From Mycobacterium adipatum (GTDB lineage Bacteria; Actinomycetota; Actinomycetes; Mycobacteriales; Mycobacteriaceae): DNA of 64,000 nucleotides. The translations under genes were made by a program, and so were the position numbers. Numbering within the stretch: position 1 is the stretch's first letter; the number at the start of each line of letters is the position of its first letter. Positions 20,362 to 29,733 of this stretch are shown here, piece after piece. The stretch spans positions 2,666,001-2,730,000 of the forward strand of contig NZ_CP015596.1 in NCBI RefSeq assembly GCF_001644575.1, read 5' to 3'. The notes beneath the pieces were generated by a model that saw nothing but the letters and a program-made list of their open reading frames with translations, did not search any database and was not told where the DNA came from.

Positions 20362-21393
20362 ATGGGCAGTGCGGATGACCGCCGCTTCGAAGTGCTGCGG
20401 GCCATCGTCGCCGACTTCGTCGCCACCAAGGAGCCCATCGGGTCCAAGACCCTCGTCGAACGCCACAACCTGGGCGTTTCGAGCGCCACGGTGCGCAACG
20501 ACATGGCTGTCCTTGAGGCCGAGGGCTACATCGCCCAACCGCACACGAGCTCGGGGCGGATACCCACCGAGAAGGGTTACCGCGAGTTCGTCGACCGGCT
20601 CGACGACGTCAAGCCGATGTCCTCCAGCGAACGCCGGGCCATCCTGAGCTTCCTGGAATCCGGCGTCGACCTCGACGATGTGTTGCGCCGGGCGGTGCGG
20701 CTACTGGCCCAGCTGACCCGCCAGGTCGCCATCATCCAGTACCCGACACTGTCCTCGTCGACGGTGCGCCACCTGGAGGTCGTCGCGCTGAACCCGGCCA
20801 AACTGCTGCTGGTGGTCATCACCGACAGTGGGCGGGTCGACCAGCGGGTCGTCGAGCTCGGTGACGCCATCGACGACGGGCAGCTCGCGCAGCTGCGGGA
20901 ACGGCTCGGTTCGGCGTTGGAAGGCAAACCGCTCTCGGCGGCCTCGGTGGCCGTGGCGGACCTGGCCAGCACGCTGGACGGCCACGGCGGTCTCGGTGAC
21001 GCGGTGGGCCGGGCGGCCACCGTCCTGGTCGAAACCCTCGTCGAGCACACCGAGGAACGGCTGCTGCTCGGCGGCACCGCGAACCTCACCCGCAACACCG
21101 CCGACTTCGGTGGGTCGCTGCGCTCGGTGCTGGAGGCGCTCGAGGAACAGGTGGTGGTGCTACGGCTGCTCGCCGCCCAACAGCAGGCCGGTAAGGTCAC
21201 GGTGCGTATCGGGCACGAGACCGAGGCCGAGCAGATGCTGGGAACGTCGGTGGTGAGCACCACCTACGGCAGCTCGGGCAAGGTGTACGGCGGAATGGGC
21301 GTGGTCGGTCCCACCCGGATGGACTATCCGGGAACCATCGCGAACGTCGCCGCAGTTGCTCTCTACATAGGTGAAGTCCTGGGCACCCGATGA
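20362..21393 (+). CDS. hrcA: Heat-inducible transcription repressor HrcA
   Basis: 343 residues. The N-terminal winged helix includes [20 protein letters not shown] and [19 protein letters not shown], which is diagnostic for HrcA; the GAF-like C-terminal domain follows. HrcA represses chaperone genes through CIRCE operators, which in mycobacteria lie before groE genes elsewhere on the chromosome. A strong ribosome-binding site (ggggaggtg) precedes ATG 20362. It is followed 39 bp later by dnaJ2, the conserved mycobacterial arrangement. Confidence 0.95.
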   Translation: MGSADDRRFEVLRAIVADFVATKEPIGSKTLVERHNLGVSSATVRNDMAVLEAEGYIAQPHTSSGRIPTEKGYREFVDRLDDVKPMSSSERRAILSFLESGVDLDDVLRRAVRLLAQLTRQVAIIQYPTLSSSTVRHLEVVALNPAKLLLVVITDSGRVDQRVVELGDAIDDGQLAQLRERLGSALEGKPLSAASVAVADLASTLDGHGGLGDAVGRAATVLVETLVEHTEERLLLGGTANLTRNTADFGGSLRSVLEALEEQVVVLRLLAAQQQAGKVTVRIGHETEAEQMLGTSVVSTTYGSSGKVYGGMGVVGPTRMDYPGTIANVAAVALYIGEVLGTR

Positions 21394-21398
21394 GGGAA

Positions 21399-21415
21399 TG
21401 CCGCCGACGGCGGCA
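21399..21415 (+). promoter_or_regulatory. Hairpin between hrcA and dnaJ2
   Basis: Eight-base arms (tgccgccg / cggcggca) around a single A, followed by gagagg and a run of five T just before the dnaJ2 GTG. It could be a weak attenuator or an mRNA-stability element. The T-run also lies within the dnaJ2 leader, so it may simply be leader sequence. Confidence 0.4.
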
Positions 21416-21432
21416 CGAGAGAGGTTTTTAGC

Positions 21433-22581
21433 GTGGCACGCGATTATTACGGTCTGCTCGGCGTGAGCAAGGGCGCCAGTGATTCGGAGCTCAAGCGCGC
21501 CTACCGGAAGCTGGCCCGTGAGCTGCATCCCGATGTCAACCCCGACGAAGCGGCCCAGGCACGCTTCACCGAGATCCAGCTCGCCTATGAGGTGCTCTCC
21601 GACCCGGAGAAGCGCCGCATCGTCGACCTCGGCGGCGACCCGATGGAGAACGCGGGCGCGGGCGGCGGCGGGTTCGCCGGCGGATTCGGCGGCTTGGGTG
21701 ACGTTTTCGAGGCCTTCTTCGGGGGCGGCGCGGGCTCGCGCGGGCCGATCGGCCGGGTGCGCCCGGGCTCGGACTCGCTGCTGCGGATGCGGCTGGACCT
21801 GGCCGAGTGTGCCACCGGGGTGACCAAGCAGGTGGCCGTCGACACCGCGGTGCTATGCGATCTGTGCCAGGGCAAGGGCACCCACGGCAACTCGGTGCCC
21901 AAGACCTGCGATACCTGCAAGGGCCACGGCGAGGTGCAGTCGGTGCAGCGTTCGTTGCTCGGTCAGGTGATGACGTCGCGCCCGTGTCCGGTCTGCGGCG
22001 GGGTCGGCGAGGTCATCCCCGACCCGTGCCACCGCTGCGGCGGTGACGGCCGGGTGCAGGCCCGTCGCGAGATCAGCGTCAAGATTCCGGCCGGTGTCGG
22101 CGACGGTATGCGGGTGCGCCTGGCCGCGCAGGGGGAGGTCGGCCCCGGCGGCGGACCGGCCGGCGACCTGTATGTCGAAGTGCACGAGCAACCCCATGAC
22201 ATCTTCGTCCGCGACGGCGACGACCTGCACTGCACGGTGTCGGTGCCGATGTTCGACGCCGCGCTGGGCACCACCGTCACCGTGGACGCCATCATCGACG
22301 GCCCCACCGAGCTGGTCATCCCGCCGGGGACCCAGCCGGGTGCGGTGACCACGCTGCGCGGGCACGGTATGCCGCACCTGCGCTCCGGGGTGCGCGGCAA
22401 TCTGCATGCCCATGTGGAGGTGCTGGTGCCGACCCGCCTGGACGGTACCGATTCGGAGTTGCTGCGCAAGCTCAAGGAGCACCGCCCGCGCGATGTCGCC
22501 GAAGTGAAGTCCGCGCACGGCGCCGGGTCGAACAACGGCGGGCTGTTCAGCCGGCTGCGTGAGACGTTCTCGGGGCGCTGA
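21433..22581 (+). CDS. dnaJ2: Co-chaperone DnaJ2
   Basis: 382-residue type I J-protein. The J domain carries the HPD triad (RELHPDVNP), followed by a Gly-rich linker (about 75-105) and four zinc-finger repeats: [24 protein letters not shown] and CHRCGGDG. The C-terminal substrate-binding domains include [12 protein letters not shown]. It stimulates DnaK ATPase and holds unfolded clients. Start is GTG 21433. The position after hrcA, away from dnaK, matches the second mycobacterial DnaJ. Confidence 0.95.
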   Translation: MARDYYGLLGVSKGASDSELKRAYRKLARELHPDVNPDEAAQARFTEIQLAYEVLSDPEKRRIVDLGGDPMENAGAGGGGFAGGFGGLGDVFEAFFGGGAGSRGPIGRVRPGSDSLLRMRLDLAECATGVTKQVAVDTAVLCDLCQGKGTHGNSVPKTCDTCKGHGEVQSVQRSLLGQVMTSRPCPVCGGVGEVIPDPCHRCGGDGRVQARREISVKIPAGVGDGMRVRLAAQGEVGPGGGPAGDLYVEVHEQPHDIFVRDGDDLHCTVSVPMFDAALGTTVTVDAIIDGPTELVIPPGTQPGAVTTLRGHGMPHLRSGVRGNLHAHVEVLVPTRLDGTDSELLRKLKEHRPRDVAEVKSAHGAGSNNGGLFSRLRETFSGR

Positions 22582-22594
22582 TCCCGACCCTGAC

Positions 22595-23335
22595 ATGAGA
22601 AGCCTCTTCTATGTCGACGCACTGCCCGGTGTCGGCGGGATCGCCGTGGTCGACGGGGACGAAGGGTTCCACGCCTCCAACGTGCGTCGGATCCGGCCCG
22701 GTGAGGAACTCGACCTCAGCGACGGCGCCGGCACCGTCGCGCACAGCGTCGTCGAGGAGGCCGTCAAGGGCCGGCTGACCGCGCGGGTGCTGGATCTCAC
22801 CGAGATCGCGAGGCCGACACCCGCGGTGACCGTTGTGCAGGCGCTGCCCAAGTCCGAACGGTCCGAGCTGGCAATCGAATTGGCCACCGAGGCCGGTGCC
22901 GACGGGTTTGTGGCCTGGCAGGCGCAGCGCTGCGTGGCCCGCTGGGAATCGGCGGCCAAGATCGACAAGGGGTTGCGGCGCTGGGGCGCGGTGGCCCGAT
23001 CGGCGGCGCGGCAGTCCCGGCGTGCCCACGTCCCGCAGGTCGAGGGCCTGATGTCCACCGCGGACCTGCTCGGCCGCGCCCCGGACGCGTTGACCCTGGT
23101 GCTGCACGAGTCCGCCACGGTGCCGCTGGCCGATATCGGCCTGGCGGATGCCGCTTCGGTGCTGCTGGTGGTCGGGCCGGAGGGCGGGATCAGCGACGAG
23201 GAACTGGCCCAGCTCGCCGGTGCGGGCGCCCGCACCGTGCGGCTCGGGCCGACGGTGCTGCGCACTTCCACGGCCGCGGCGGTGGCGCTCGGCGCGATCG
23301 GGGTGTTGACCCGGCGCTGGGACCTGCCGAACTAA
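22595..23335 (+). CDS. rsmE: 16S rRNA (uracil1498-N3)-methyltransferase RsmE
   Basis: 246-residue SPOUT-class methyltransferase, ortholog of Rv2372c. It shows the N-terminal PUA-like region ([20 protein letters not shown]), [20 protein letters not shown], and the knotted SAM site [15 protein letters not shown] followed by [17 protein letters not shown]. It methylates U1498 of 16S rRNA in assembled 30S subunits. ATG 22595 was chosen over an upstream in-frame ATG inside dnaJ2 because homology begins at RSLFYVD. It lies 13 bp after dnaJ2. Confidence 0.93.
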   Translation: MRSLFYVDALPGVGGIAVVDGDEGFHASNVRRIRPGEELDLSDGAGTVAHSVVEEAVKGRLTARVLDLTEIARPTPAVTVVQALPKSERSELAIELATEAGADGFVAWQAQRCVARWESAAKIDKGLRRWGAVARSAARQSRRAHVPQVEGLMSTADLLGRAPDALTLVLHESATVPLADIGLADAASVLLVVGPEGGISDEELAQLAGAGARTVRLGPTVLRTSTAAAVALGAIGVLTRRWDLPN

Positions 23336-23416
23336 CCATTGGGTCGCGTCGGTGACCAGCGGTAAACTCGACGACATCATTACCCGAGAGCACAGGAAGC
23401 AGGCACGAAACCGCAC

Positions 23417-24457
23417 GTGACGCCCCGCGAGACGACCGCTGGCCCGATCTCTGGACCGGTACGAAGCAGCATCACTGTTCCGCCCGACATCATTGTGGGC
23501 CTGCTGGGTTCGGCCGATGAGAATCTGCGCGCCCTGGAAAAGCTGCTCACCGCCGACATCCACGTCCGCGGAAACGCCATCACCTTCAGTGGTGAGCCCG
23601 CCGATGTCGCCCTGGCCGAGCGGGTGGTGACCGAGCTGATCGCCGTGATCGCCCAGGGACAACCGCTGAGCCCCGACGCGGTGCGCCGCAGTGTGTCGAT
23701 GCTGACCGGGGCCGTGGACGCGTCGCCGGCCGAGGTGCTCACCCTGGACATCCTGTCGCGGCGCGGTAAGACCATCCGGCCCAAGACGCTCAACCAGAAG
23801 CACTATGTCGACGCCATCGACGCGCACACCATCGTCTTCGGTATCGGCCCGGCGGGCACCGGCAAGACCTACCTCGCGATGGCCAAGGCGGTCGCGGCGC
23901 TGCAGGCCAAGGAAGTCAACCGGATCATCCTGACCCGACCCGCGGTGGAAGCCGGTGAGCGCCTTGGCTTCCTGCCCGGCACGCTGACCGAGAAGATCGA
24001 CCCGTACCTGCGCCCGCTGTATGACGCGCTGCACGACATGATGGACCCGACCGCCATCCCGAACCTGTTGGCCGCCGGGGTGATCGAGGTGGCGCCGCTA
24101 GCGTTCATGCGCGGCCGCTCGCTCAACGACGCGTTCATCATCCTGGATGAGGCGCAGAACACCACGCCCGAGCAGATGAAGATGTTCCTGACCCGGCTGG
24201 GATTCAACTCCAAGATGGTGGTCACCGGCGACGTCACCCAGGTCGACCTGCCCGGCGGGGCGCGGTCGGGTCTGCGTGCGGCCAGCGACATCCTGGACGG
24301 CATCGACGATATCCACTTCGCCGAGCTCACCAGCGCCGACGTGGTGCGTCACCGGCTGGTGTCGGCGATAGTGGACGCCTACTCGCGGCACGAGGCGCAG
24401 CCGGAATTGATCAACCGCGCGCAGCGCCGGTCGTCGGGTGGACGTGCGCGCAGATGA
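23417..24457 (+). CDS. phoH: PhoH-like ATPase
   Basis: 346 residues; Rv2368c type. N-terminal KH-like region (ENLRALEKLLTADIHVRG), then an ATPase core with Walker A GPAGTGKT (about residue 140) and Walker B AFIILDEAQN (about 240), followed by VTGDVTQVDLP. PhoH proteins are RNA-associated helicase-like ATPases; in many bacteria they sit beside ybeY, as here, suggesting a role in rRNA processing or RNA quality control. GTG start. The stop overlaps the first ATG of the tandem repeat (ATGA at 24454). Confidence 0.9.
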   Translation: MTPRETTAGPISGPVRSSITVPPDIIVGLLGSADENLRALEKLLTADIHVRGNAITFSGEPADVALAERVVTELIAVIAQGQPLSPDAVRRSVSMLTGAVDASPAEVLTLDILSRRGKTIRPKTLNQKHYVDAIDAHTIVFGIGPAGTGKTYLAMAKAVAALQAKEVNRIILTRPAVEAGERLGFLPGTLTEKIDPYLRPLYDALHDMMDPTAIPNLLAAGVIEVAPLAFMRGRSLNDAFIILDEAQNTTPEQMKMFLTRLGFNSKMVVTGDVTQVDLPGGARSGLRAASDILDGIDDIHFAELTSADVVRHRLVSAIVDAYSRHEAQPELINRAQRRSSGGRARR

Positions 24458-24583
24458 GCGACGCTTGCGGAGCGAATGAACAGATGACATGCGGGACCCG
24501 AGCCTGCGAGGGAGCCGCATGAGCGACGCTTGCGGAGCGAATGAACAGATGACATGCGGGACCCGAGCCTGCGAGGGAGCCGC
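24454..24583 (+). repeat. MIRU-like tandem repeat, two identical 65-bp copies
   Basis: Copies at 24454-24518 and 24519-24583 are identical. Each begins with ATGA and carries a 22-codon mini-ORF ([10 protein letters not shown]...ACEGAA) whose TGA overlaps the next ATG, so phoH, mini-ORF 1, mini-ORF 2 and ybeY form a chain of ATGA overlaps. Insertion at a stop/start overlap with preserved translational coupling is the hallmark of mycobacterial interspersed repetitive units. I assign the class from this structure, not from a database match. Confidence 0.85.
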
Positions 24584-25120
24584 ATGAGTATCGAGGTCTC
24601 GAACGAGTCGGGGATGGATGTCTCCGAACAGGAATTGGTCAGCGTCGCCAAGTTCGTCATCGCGCAGATGGATGTGAACCCGGCGGCCGAGCTGTCCATG
24701 GTGTTGCTGGACACCGCGGCGATGGCGGATCTGCACATGCGGTGGATGGACCTGCCCGGGCCGACCGATGTGATGAGCTTCCCGATGGACGAGCTGGAGC
24801 CCGGCGGACGACCGGATGCGGCCGAACCCGGTCCGTCCATGCTCGGCGATATCGTGCTGTGCCCGGAGTTCGCCGCCGCTCAGGCCGAGAAGGCGGGGCA
24901 CTCGCTCGGGCAGGAACTGGCCTTGCTCACCGTGCACGGTGTGCTGCACCTGCTCGGCTACGACCACGCCGAACCCGATGAGGAGAAGGAGATGTTCGCC
25001 CTGCAACGTCGCCTGCTCGAGGAATGGGTTGCCGATCAAGTGGAGTCCTACCGCCAGGACCTGCAGAACGAGAAGGATCGCCGACTGCTCGACAAGTCGC
25101 GATACTTCGACCAGCAGTGA
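24584..25120 (+). CDS. ybeY: Endoribonuclease YbeY
   Basis: 178-residue UPF0054 metalloprotein for 16S rRNA 3'-end maturation and ribosome quality control. The zinc motif [11 protein letters not shown] is present at about residues 116-126. ATG 24584 was chosen because it overlaps the end of the second MIRU mini-ORF (ATGA); a further in-frame ATG lies inside the repeat. The stop overlaps the GTG of the next gene (GTGA), consistent with one operon from phoH to era. Confidence 0.93.
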   Translation: MSIEVSNESGMDVSEQELVSVAKFVIAQMDVNPAAELSMVLLDTAAMADLHMRWMDLPGPTDVMSFPMDELEPGGRPDAAEPGPSMLGDIVLCPEFAAAQAEKAGHSLGQELALLTVHGVLHLLGYDHAEPDEEKEMFALQRRLLEEWVADQVESYRQDLQNEKDRRLLDKSRYFDQQ

Positions 25121-26433
25121 CCGGCCTCGCCCCGCTGCTGGGTGCAGTGCTGCTCATCGGCCTCGGTGGGCTGTTCGCCGCGGTGGACGCCGCGATCAGC
25201 ACCGCCTCGCTGGCCCGTGTGGAGGAGATGGTCCGCGAGGAGCGGCCCGGCGCGAGCCGACTGGCGGGTGTGCTGCTGGACCGTCCCCGCTACATCAACC
25301 TGGTGGTGCTGCTGCGTATCACGTGTGAGGTGAGCGCCACCGTCCTGCTGGTGTCCTATCTGGACGGCTACCTGGGCGTGGCCTGGGGTCTGTTCGCCGC
25401 GGCGGCCACCATGGTGGTGGTCAGCTTCGTGGTCATCGGTGTCGGTCCACGAACCGTGGGCCGGCAGAATGCCTACACGATTGCGCTGGCGTCGGCCCTT
25501 CCGCTGCACGCGATCTCGGTGCTGCTCACTCCGATCAGCCGGCTGCTGGTGCTGATCGGTAACGCGCTGACGCCGGGTCGCGGTTTCCGTAACGGGCCGT
25601 TCGCCTCGGAGATCGAGCTGCGCGAGGTGGTCGATCTGGCCCAGCAGCGCGGTGTGGTGGCCGATGACGAACGCCGCATGATCCAGTCGGTGTTCGAACT
25701 CGGTGACACCCCGGCGCGCGAGGTGATGGTGCCGCGCACCGAGATGGTGTGGATCGAGTCCGACAAGACGGCGGCACAGGCGCTCTCGCTGGCGGTGCGC
25801 AGCGGGCACTCCCGGCTGCCGGTGATCGGGGAGAACGTCGACGATGTCGTCGGGGTGGTCTATCTCAAGGATCTGGTGGCCCAGACCCGCACCGAATCTC
25901 CTGCCGTCGCCGCGCGCCACCAGGCAAACGGGCCCGTCGACACCCGGGTCGGCGAGGTGATGCGCCCCGCGGTGTTCGTGCCGGACTCCAAAACGCTGGA
26001 CACCCTGCTGCGCGAGATGCAGCGCGACCGCAAGCACATGGCGTTGCTGGTCGACGAATACGGGGCGATCGCCGGTCTGGTCACCATCGAGGACGTGCTC
26101 GAGGAGATCGTCGGCGAGATCAACGACGAATACGACGCCGACGAGGTGGCGCCGTGGGAAGAGCTGGGTTCCCACCGGTTCCGGGTATCCACCCGGCTGC
26201 CCATCGAGGACCTGACCGAACTGTACGAGGATCTGGAGATCGACGAGGACCTCGAGGTCGATACCGTCGGCGGGCTACTGGCCCACGAGCTCGGTCGGGT
26301 GCCCTTGCCGGGCGCGCAGGTCAGTTGGAACGGATTGCGGATGCGGGCCGAGGGCGGTCCGGACCATCGCGGCCGGGTGCGGATCGGCACGGTGCTGATC
26401 GCCCCGGAAGCACCACCGGAGGAGGACACGTGA
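25117..26433 (+). CDS. CNNM/CBS-domain membrane protein (CorC/HlyC family, Rv2366c-like)
   Basis: 438 residues: an N-terminal DUF21/CNNM membrane domain with about four hydrophobic helices ([20 protein letters not shown]), then two CBS domains ([33 protein letters not shown]) and a C-terminal CorC_HlyC domain ([19 protein letters not shown]). Relatives take part in magnesium homeostasis and in some species are called hemolysin-like; transport was not tested. GTG 25117 overlaps the ybeY stop, which fixes the start better than an upstream in-frame ATG inside ybeY. Confidence 0.88.
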   Translation: MTGLAPLLGAVLLIGLGGLFAAVDAAISTASLARVEEMVREERPGASRLAGVLLDRPRYINLVVLLRITCEVSATVLLVSYLDGYLGVAWGLFAAAATMVVVSFVVIGVGPRTVGRQNAYTIALASALPLHAISVLLTPISRLLVLIGNALTPGRGFRNGPFASEIELREVVDLAQQRGVVADDERRMIQSVFELGDTPAREVMVPRTEMVWIESDKTAAQALSLAVRSGHSRLPVIGENVDDVVGVVYLKDLVAQTRTESPAVAARHQANGPVDTRVGEVMRPAVFVPDSKTLDTLLREMQRDRKHMALLVDEYGAIAGLVTIEDVLEEIVGEINDEYDADEVAPWEELGSHRFRVSTRLPIEDLTELYEDLEIDEDLEVDTVGGLLAHELGRVPLPGAQVSWNGLRMRAEGGPDHRGRVRIGTVLIAPEAPPEEDT

Positions 26434-26747
26434 GCGATCTCGACGCCGAGGACGGCAAGCTGGTGGTGCTGGCTCGCGGTGCCATGGCCCGTGCGGAAGC
26501 CGCCCAGGGGGCGGCGGTGCGCGATCTGGACGGCCGCACCTATGCCGGGGCGCCCGTGCAGCTTTCGGCGCTGAGCCTGACCGCACTGCAGGCCGCCGTC
26601 GCCGCGGCGGTGTCCAGCGGTGCGTCCGGACTGGAGTCGGTGGTGCTGGTCGGTGGGTCGGCCGAGGACCCGGGGGTCGGCGCGGTGACCGAGCTGTCCC
26701 CGTCGGCCGCGGTCATCGTCACCGACCGGGCGGGCAACCCGGTATGA
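26430..26747 (+). CDS. Cytidine-deaminase-like protein without zinc ligands (Rv2365c-like)
   Basis: 105 residues from GTG 26430, overlapping the previous stop (GTGA). The order of elements ([37 protein letters not shown], then VVLVGG) follows the cytidine deaminase fold, but the Cys/His-Ala-Glu and PCxxC zinc motifs are missing; the protein has no Cys or His in the equivalent regions. It is therefore unlikely to deaminate cytidine. Its conserved position between the CNNM gene and era suggests a retained structural or binding role. Confidence 0.75.
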   Translation: MSDLDAEDGKLVVLARGAMARAEAAQGAAVRDLDGRTYAGAPVQLSALSLTALQAAVAAAVSSGASGLESVVLVGGSAEDPGVGAVTELSPSAAVIVTDRAGNPV

Positions 26748-27646
26748 GCGGCGAATTCCGTTCCGGCTTCGTCTGTTTCGTCGGCCGCCCGAACACCGGT
26801 AAGTCGACGCTGACCAATGCGCTGGTCGGCGAGAAGGTGGCCATCACGTCGAATCGGCCGCAGACCACCCGGCACACCATCCGCGGCATCGTGCACCGCG
26901 ACGATTTCCAGATCATCCTCGTCGACACCCCGGGCCTGCACCGGCCGCGCACCCTGCTCGGTGAGCGGCTCAACGAACTGGTCAAGGCGACCTATTCCGA
27001 CGTCGATGTGATCGGGCTGTGCCTGCCGGCCGACGAGGCGATCGGGCCGGGTGACCGGTGGATCTACGACCAGATCCGCGCCGTGGCCCCCAGGACCACG
27101 CTGGTGGTCATCGTGACCAAGATCGACAAGGTGCCCAAGGAGAAGGTGGCCGCCCAGTTGTTGGCGGTCAGCGAATTGACCGGCGGCACCGCGGAGATCG
27201 TGCCGGTGTCGGCGACCAGGGGTGAGCAGCTCGACGTGCTGATCGACGTCCTGGTGGGCAAGCTTCCGCCGGGCCCGGCGTTCTACCCCGACGGGGAACT
27301 CACCGACGAGCCCGAGCAGGTCCTGATGGCCGAGTTCATCCGGGAGGCCGCGCTCGAAGGGGTCCGCGACGAGCTGCCGCACTCGCTGGCCGTCGTCATC
27401 GACGAGGTGACCCCCCGGGAGGGTCGCGACGACCTGATCGACGTACACGCCATCCTCTATGTCGAACGGGACAGCCAGAAGGGCATCATCATCGGCAAGG
27501 GCGGTGCCCGGTTGCGTGAGGTCGGTACCGCCGCCCGGCTGCAGATCGAGAAGCTGCTGGGCACCAAGGTCTACCTGGATCTGCGGGTCAAGATCGCCAA
27601 GAACTGGCAGCGTGACCCGAAACAGTTGGGGCGCTTGGGCTTCTGA
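26744..27646 (+). CDS. era: GTPase Era
   Basis: 300 residues. The GTPase domain has G1 GRPNTGKST, G2 region TTRHTIRG, G3 DTPG and G4 TKID; the C-terminal KH domain contains GIIIGKGGARLREVG. Era binds the 3' end of 16S rRNA and acts in 30S assembly, which fits the upstream YbeY and PhoH. ATG 26744 overlaps the preceding stop (ATGA). Confidence 0.96.
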   Translation: MSGEFRSGFVCFVGRPNTGKSTLTNALVGEKVAITSNRPQTTRHTIRGIVHRDDFQIILVDTPGLHRPRTLLGERLNELVKATYSDVDVIGLCLPADEAIGPGDRWIYDQIRAVAPRTTLVVIVTKIDKVPKEKVAAQLLAVSELTGGTAEIVPVSATRGEQLDVLIDVLVGKLPPGPAFYPDGELTDEPEQVLMAEFIREAALEGVRDELPHSLAVVIDEVTPREGRDDLIDVHAILYVERDSQKGIIIGKGGARLREVGTAARLQIEKLLGTKVYLDLRVKIAKNWQRDPKQLGRLGF

Positions 27647-27649
27647 GGG

Positions 27650-28198
27650 TTATGGCGTCCAGCCCGGCACCTGGCCGAAATCGCGGATATCCGACGGGAC
27701 CGGCGGTGCGCCATCACCCTTGCCGTACACCGCGACCACCACGGTGCGGTCCAGCAGGCTTTCCGACCAGACACCGATGTGCACATTCGAGCAGTCGGCC
27801 ATGATCGCGTAGTAGTCCGGCCGGTGATACCACTGGTTGATCAGCTCGATGCCGCTGATCGCCAGCGCCGGGTTGATCGCCACTGTCTCGGCGACGGCCC
27901 CGGCGTAGCCGGCGTTGCGTGCCCGGTCGGCGACGGTTGTGCCGTCGGACCCGATATCGCCGTTGAGGGCCCGGTTGTTGAGCACGTCGTTGGTGTGCCA
28001 CTGGGCGGCGAGGCGCAACTTCGGGTTGATCTTGATCTCGGTGTCGCATCCGGCCTTGTGCTGCACGGTGTAGACGTTGGCGACCACGCCGTCGTTCAGG
28101 CGCCGGTTGTCAGCGTTCGCGGTGGGTGCGGCCAGCATCGCCCCGGCGGCGAAGGTGGCCACGCCGACTGCCGTCGCGCAACGGCGGGTGTTCGTCAT
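27650..28198 (-). CDS. Secreted CAP-domain protein
   Basis: 182 residues. The N-terminus MTNTRRCATAVGVATFAAG followed by a TANADN cleavage region is a clear Sec signal peptide. The mature part is a CAP/SCP-like domain with AQWHTNDVLNNRAL, AVAETVAI and a Trp-rich NQWYHRPDYYAIM segment, and CDT/DCS could form a disulfide. CAP proteins are extracellular; in bacteria their activity is usually unknown. The stop is three bases from the era stop (convergent). It lies 11 bp downstream of amiA2, so it may share its transcript. Confidence 0.8.
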   Translation of the reverse strand: MTNTRRCATAVGVATFAAGAMLAAPTANADNRRLNDGVVANVYTVQHKAGCDTEIKINPKLRLAAQWHTNDVLNNRALNGDIGSDGTTVADRARNAGYAGAVAETVAINPALAISGIELINQWYHRPDYYAIMADCSNVHIGVWSESLLDRTVVVAVYGKGDGAPPVPSDIRDFGQVPGWTP

Positions 28199-28209
28199 AG
28201 GGGGTGACC

Positions 28210-29667
28210 TTACGTCAGCGCGGCACGGTCCCACCACGGTTCCGGTTGCTTGACCGTCCAGCCGTTCACCGCCTCCAGGGCGGCGGCCAGGGAGATCAGC
28301 AGCGGTTCGCTGTCGGCTGGCCCCATCAGCTGCACGCCGATGGGCAGCCCGTCGGAGGTGAATCCGGCCGGGACATTGATCGACGGCCAGCCCAGGAGGT
28401 TCCACGGCCAGGTCACCGGGCAGGCACGGATCATCGCCCGGTCGGTGGCCAGCGGGCCGCGGCGGTCGTACTCGTCGACCAGCGGTGGCGGCTGCGCGGT
28501 GGTGGGGGCGAGCACCACATCGGCGATATTGAAGATCCAACCGACCCGGCGCTGGGCCTGCGCTTCGGCCGCCCGCGCCTTGCGCAGGGTGTGCTGGGAC
28601 AGCAGCCAGCCGGTTCGGATGTTGCTCACGGTGCGTTTGTCCAATGTCACGCCCGATCCCAGGCGTTGCTGCCACTCCATGAGGCCCGACGTGGAGCGGG
28701 CCAGGAAATTCCACGACATCCGCAGCCCGTAGTCCGGGTCGGCCTTGATGACGGTGTGCCCGAGCTGGCCCAGCTGATCGGCGACGGCCCGCAGCGCGTC
28801 GGCGATCTCCGGGTGCAGCTCGGAGCGGAAGAAATTGAACGGAAAGGCGGTGGACATCGCGATGCGCAGCGGGCCGGGAGCGCGCGCCACATGATCGGAG
28901 ACCTGCACCGGCGCGGGCTTGTGCAGGTCGCCGGGGGCGTTACCGGAGGCGGCATCGAGCACGATGGCGGCGTCGGCGACGGTGCGGGCCAGCACCCCGT
29001 TGACGGTGATGCCGTTGAAGGCCTCGGGCAGCGGCCAGGTGGAGATGCGTCCGCGCTGCGGTTTGATCCCGACCAGATTGGTCCAGGCGGCCGGTATTCG
29101 AACGCTGCCGGCGCCGTCGGAGCCGATGGCGGCGGTCACCAGGCCGGCCGCCACTGCGGCGGCGCTGCCCCCGGAGGAGCCGCCCGGGCTGTGCTCGCGC
29201 GACCACGGATTACGCGTATGGCCGAATCCGGGTCCGCTGGTGAACGGCCACTGACCCAGCTCGCAGGTGTTGGTCTTCCCGACGATCACCGCGCCGGCCG
29301 CCCGTAGGCGGCGCACCACCTCTGCGTCCGCACTGGCCACGGGGAGTTCGCCATCGGTGCCGAATCGGGTGGGTACCCCGGCCACGTCCACGTCGTCCTT
29401 GACCGCGATGGGGATCCCGAGCAGTGGAAGATGTTGTCCGGCAGCACGTTTGCGATCGGCCTCGGCGGCCTCGGCCAGCGCCGTAGTGGTCAGCACCACC
29501 CGGAAGGCGTTCAGGGTGGGCTGGCTGGCCTCGATGGCATCCAGGGACTGGCGTACCAAGTTCTCGGATGTCGTCGAGCCGCTGGCGAGTCGGTACTGCA
29601 ACTGGGTGAGGGTGGGGAATCTGGGGGTGCGAACCATGCTGGTGGGCGTTCTCGGGGTGGGAACCAT
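28210..29667 (-). CDS. amiA2: Amidase AmiA2
   Basis: 485 residues, amidase-signature family; I recognise it as the mycobacterial AmiA2 type. The Ser-cisSer-Lys centre is visible: Lys in GIPIAVKDDVD, and Ser residues in SPGGSSGGSAAA and GSDGAGSVRIPAA. It hydrolyses amides; the physiological substrate is unknown. Two starts are possible, 29667 and 29637; both precede a short duplicated segment (MVPTPRTPTS / MVRTPRFPT). It is divergent from recO with a 66-bp gap. Confidence 0.9.
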   Translation of the reverse strand: MVPTPRTPTSMVRTPRFPTLTQLQYRLASGSTTSENLVRQSLDAIEASQPTLNAFRVVLTTTALAEAAEADRKRAAGQHLPLLGIPIAVKDDVDVAGVPTRFGTDGELPVASADAEVVRRLRAAGAVIVGKTNTCELGQWPFTSGPGFGHTRNPWSREHSPGGSSGGSAAAVAAGLVTAAIGSDGAGSVRIPAAWTNLVGIKPQRGRISTWPLPEAFNGITVNGVLARTVADAAIVLDAASGNAPGDLHKPAPVQVSDHVARAPGPLRIAMSTAFPFNFFRSELHPEIADALRAVADQLGQLGHTVIKADPDYGLRMSWNFLARSTSGLMEWQQRLGSGVTLDKRTVSNIRTGWLLSQHTLRKARAAEAQAQRRVGWIFNIADVVLAPTTAQPPPLVDEYDRRGPLATDRAMIRACPVTWPWNLLGWPSINVPAGFTSDGLPIGVQLMGPADSEPLLISLAAALEAVNGWTVKQPEPWWDRAALT

Positions 29668-29733
29668 ACTGATCTCGAGGATATCCGGCGTTGCGGTGCG
29701 GTCGTTGTCACCGCGCGGTGACAGACTGTCCCG

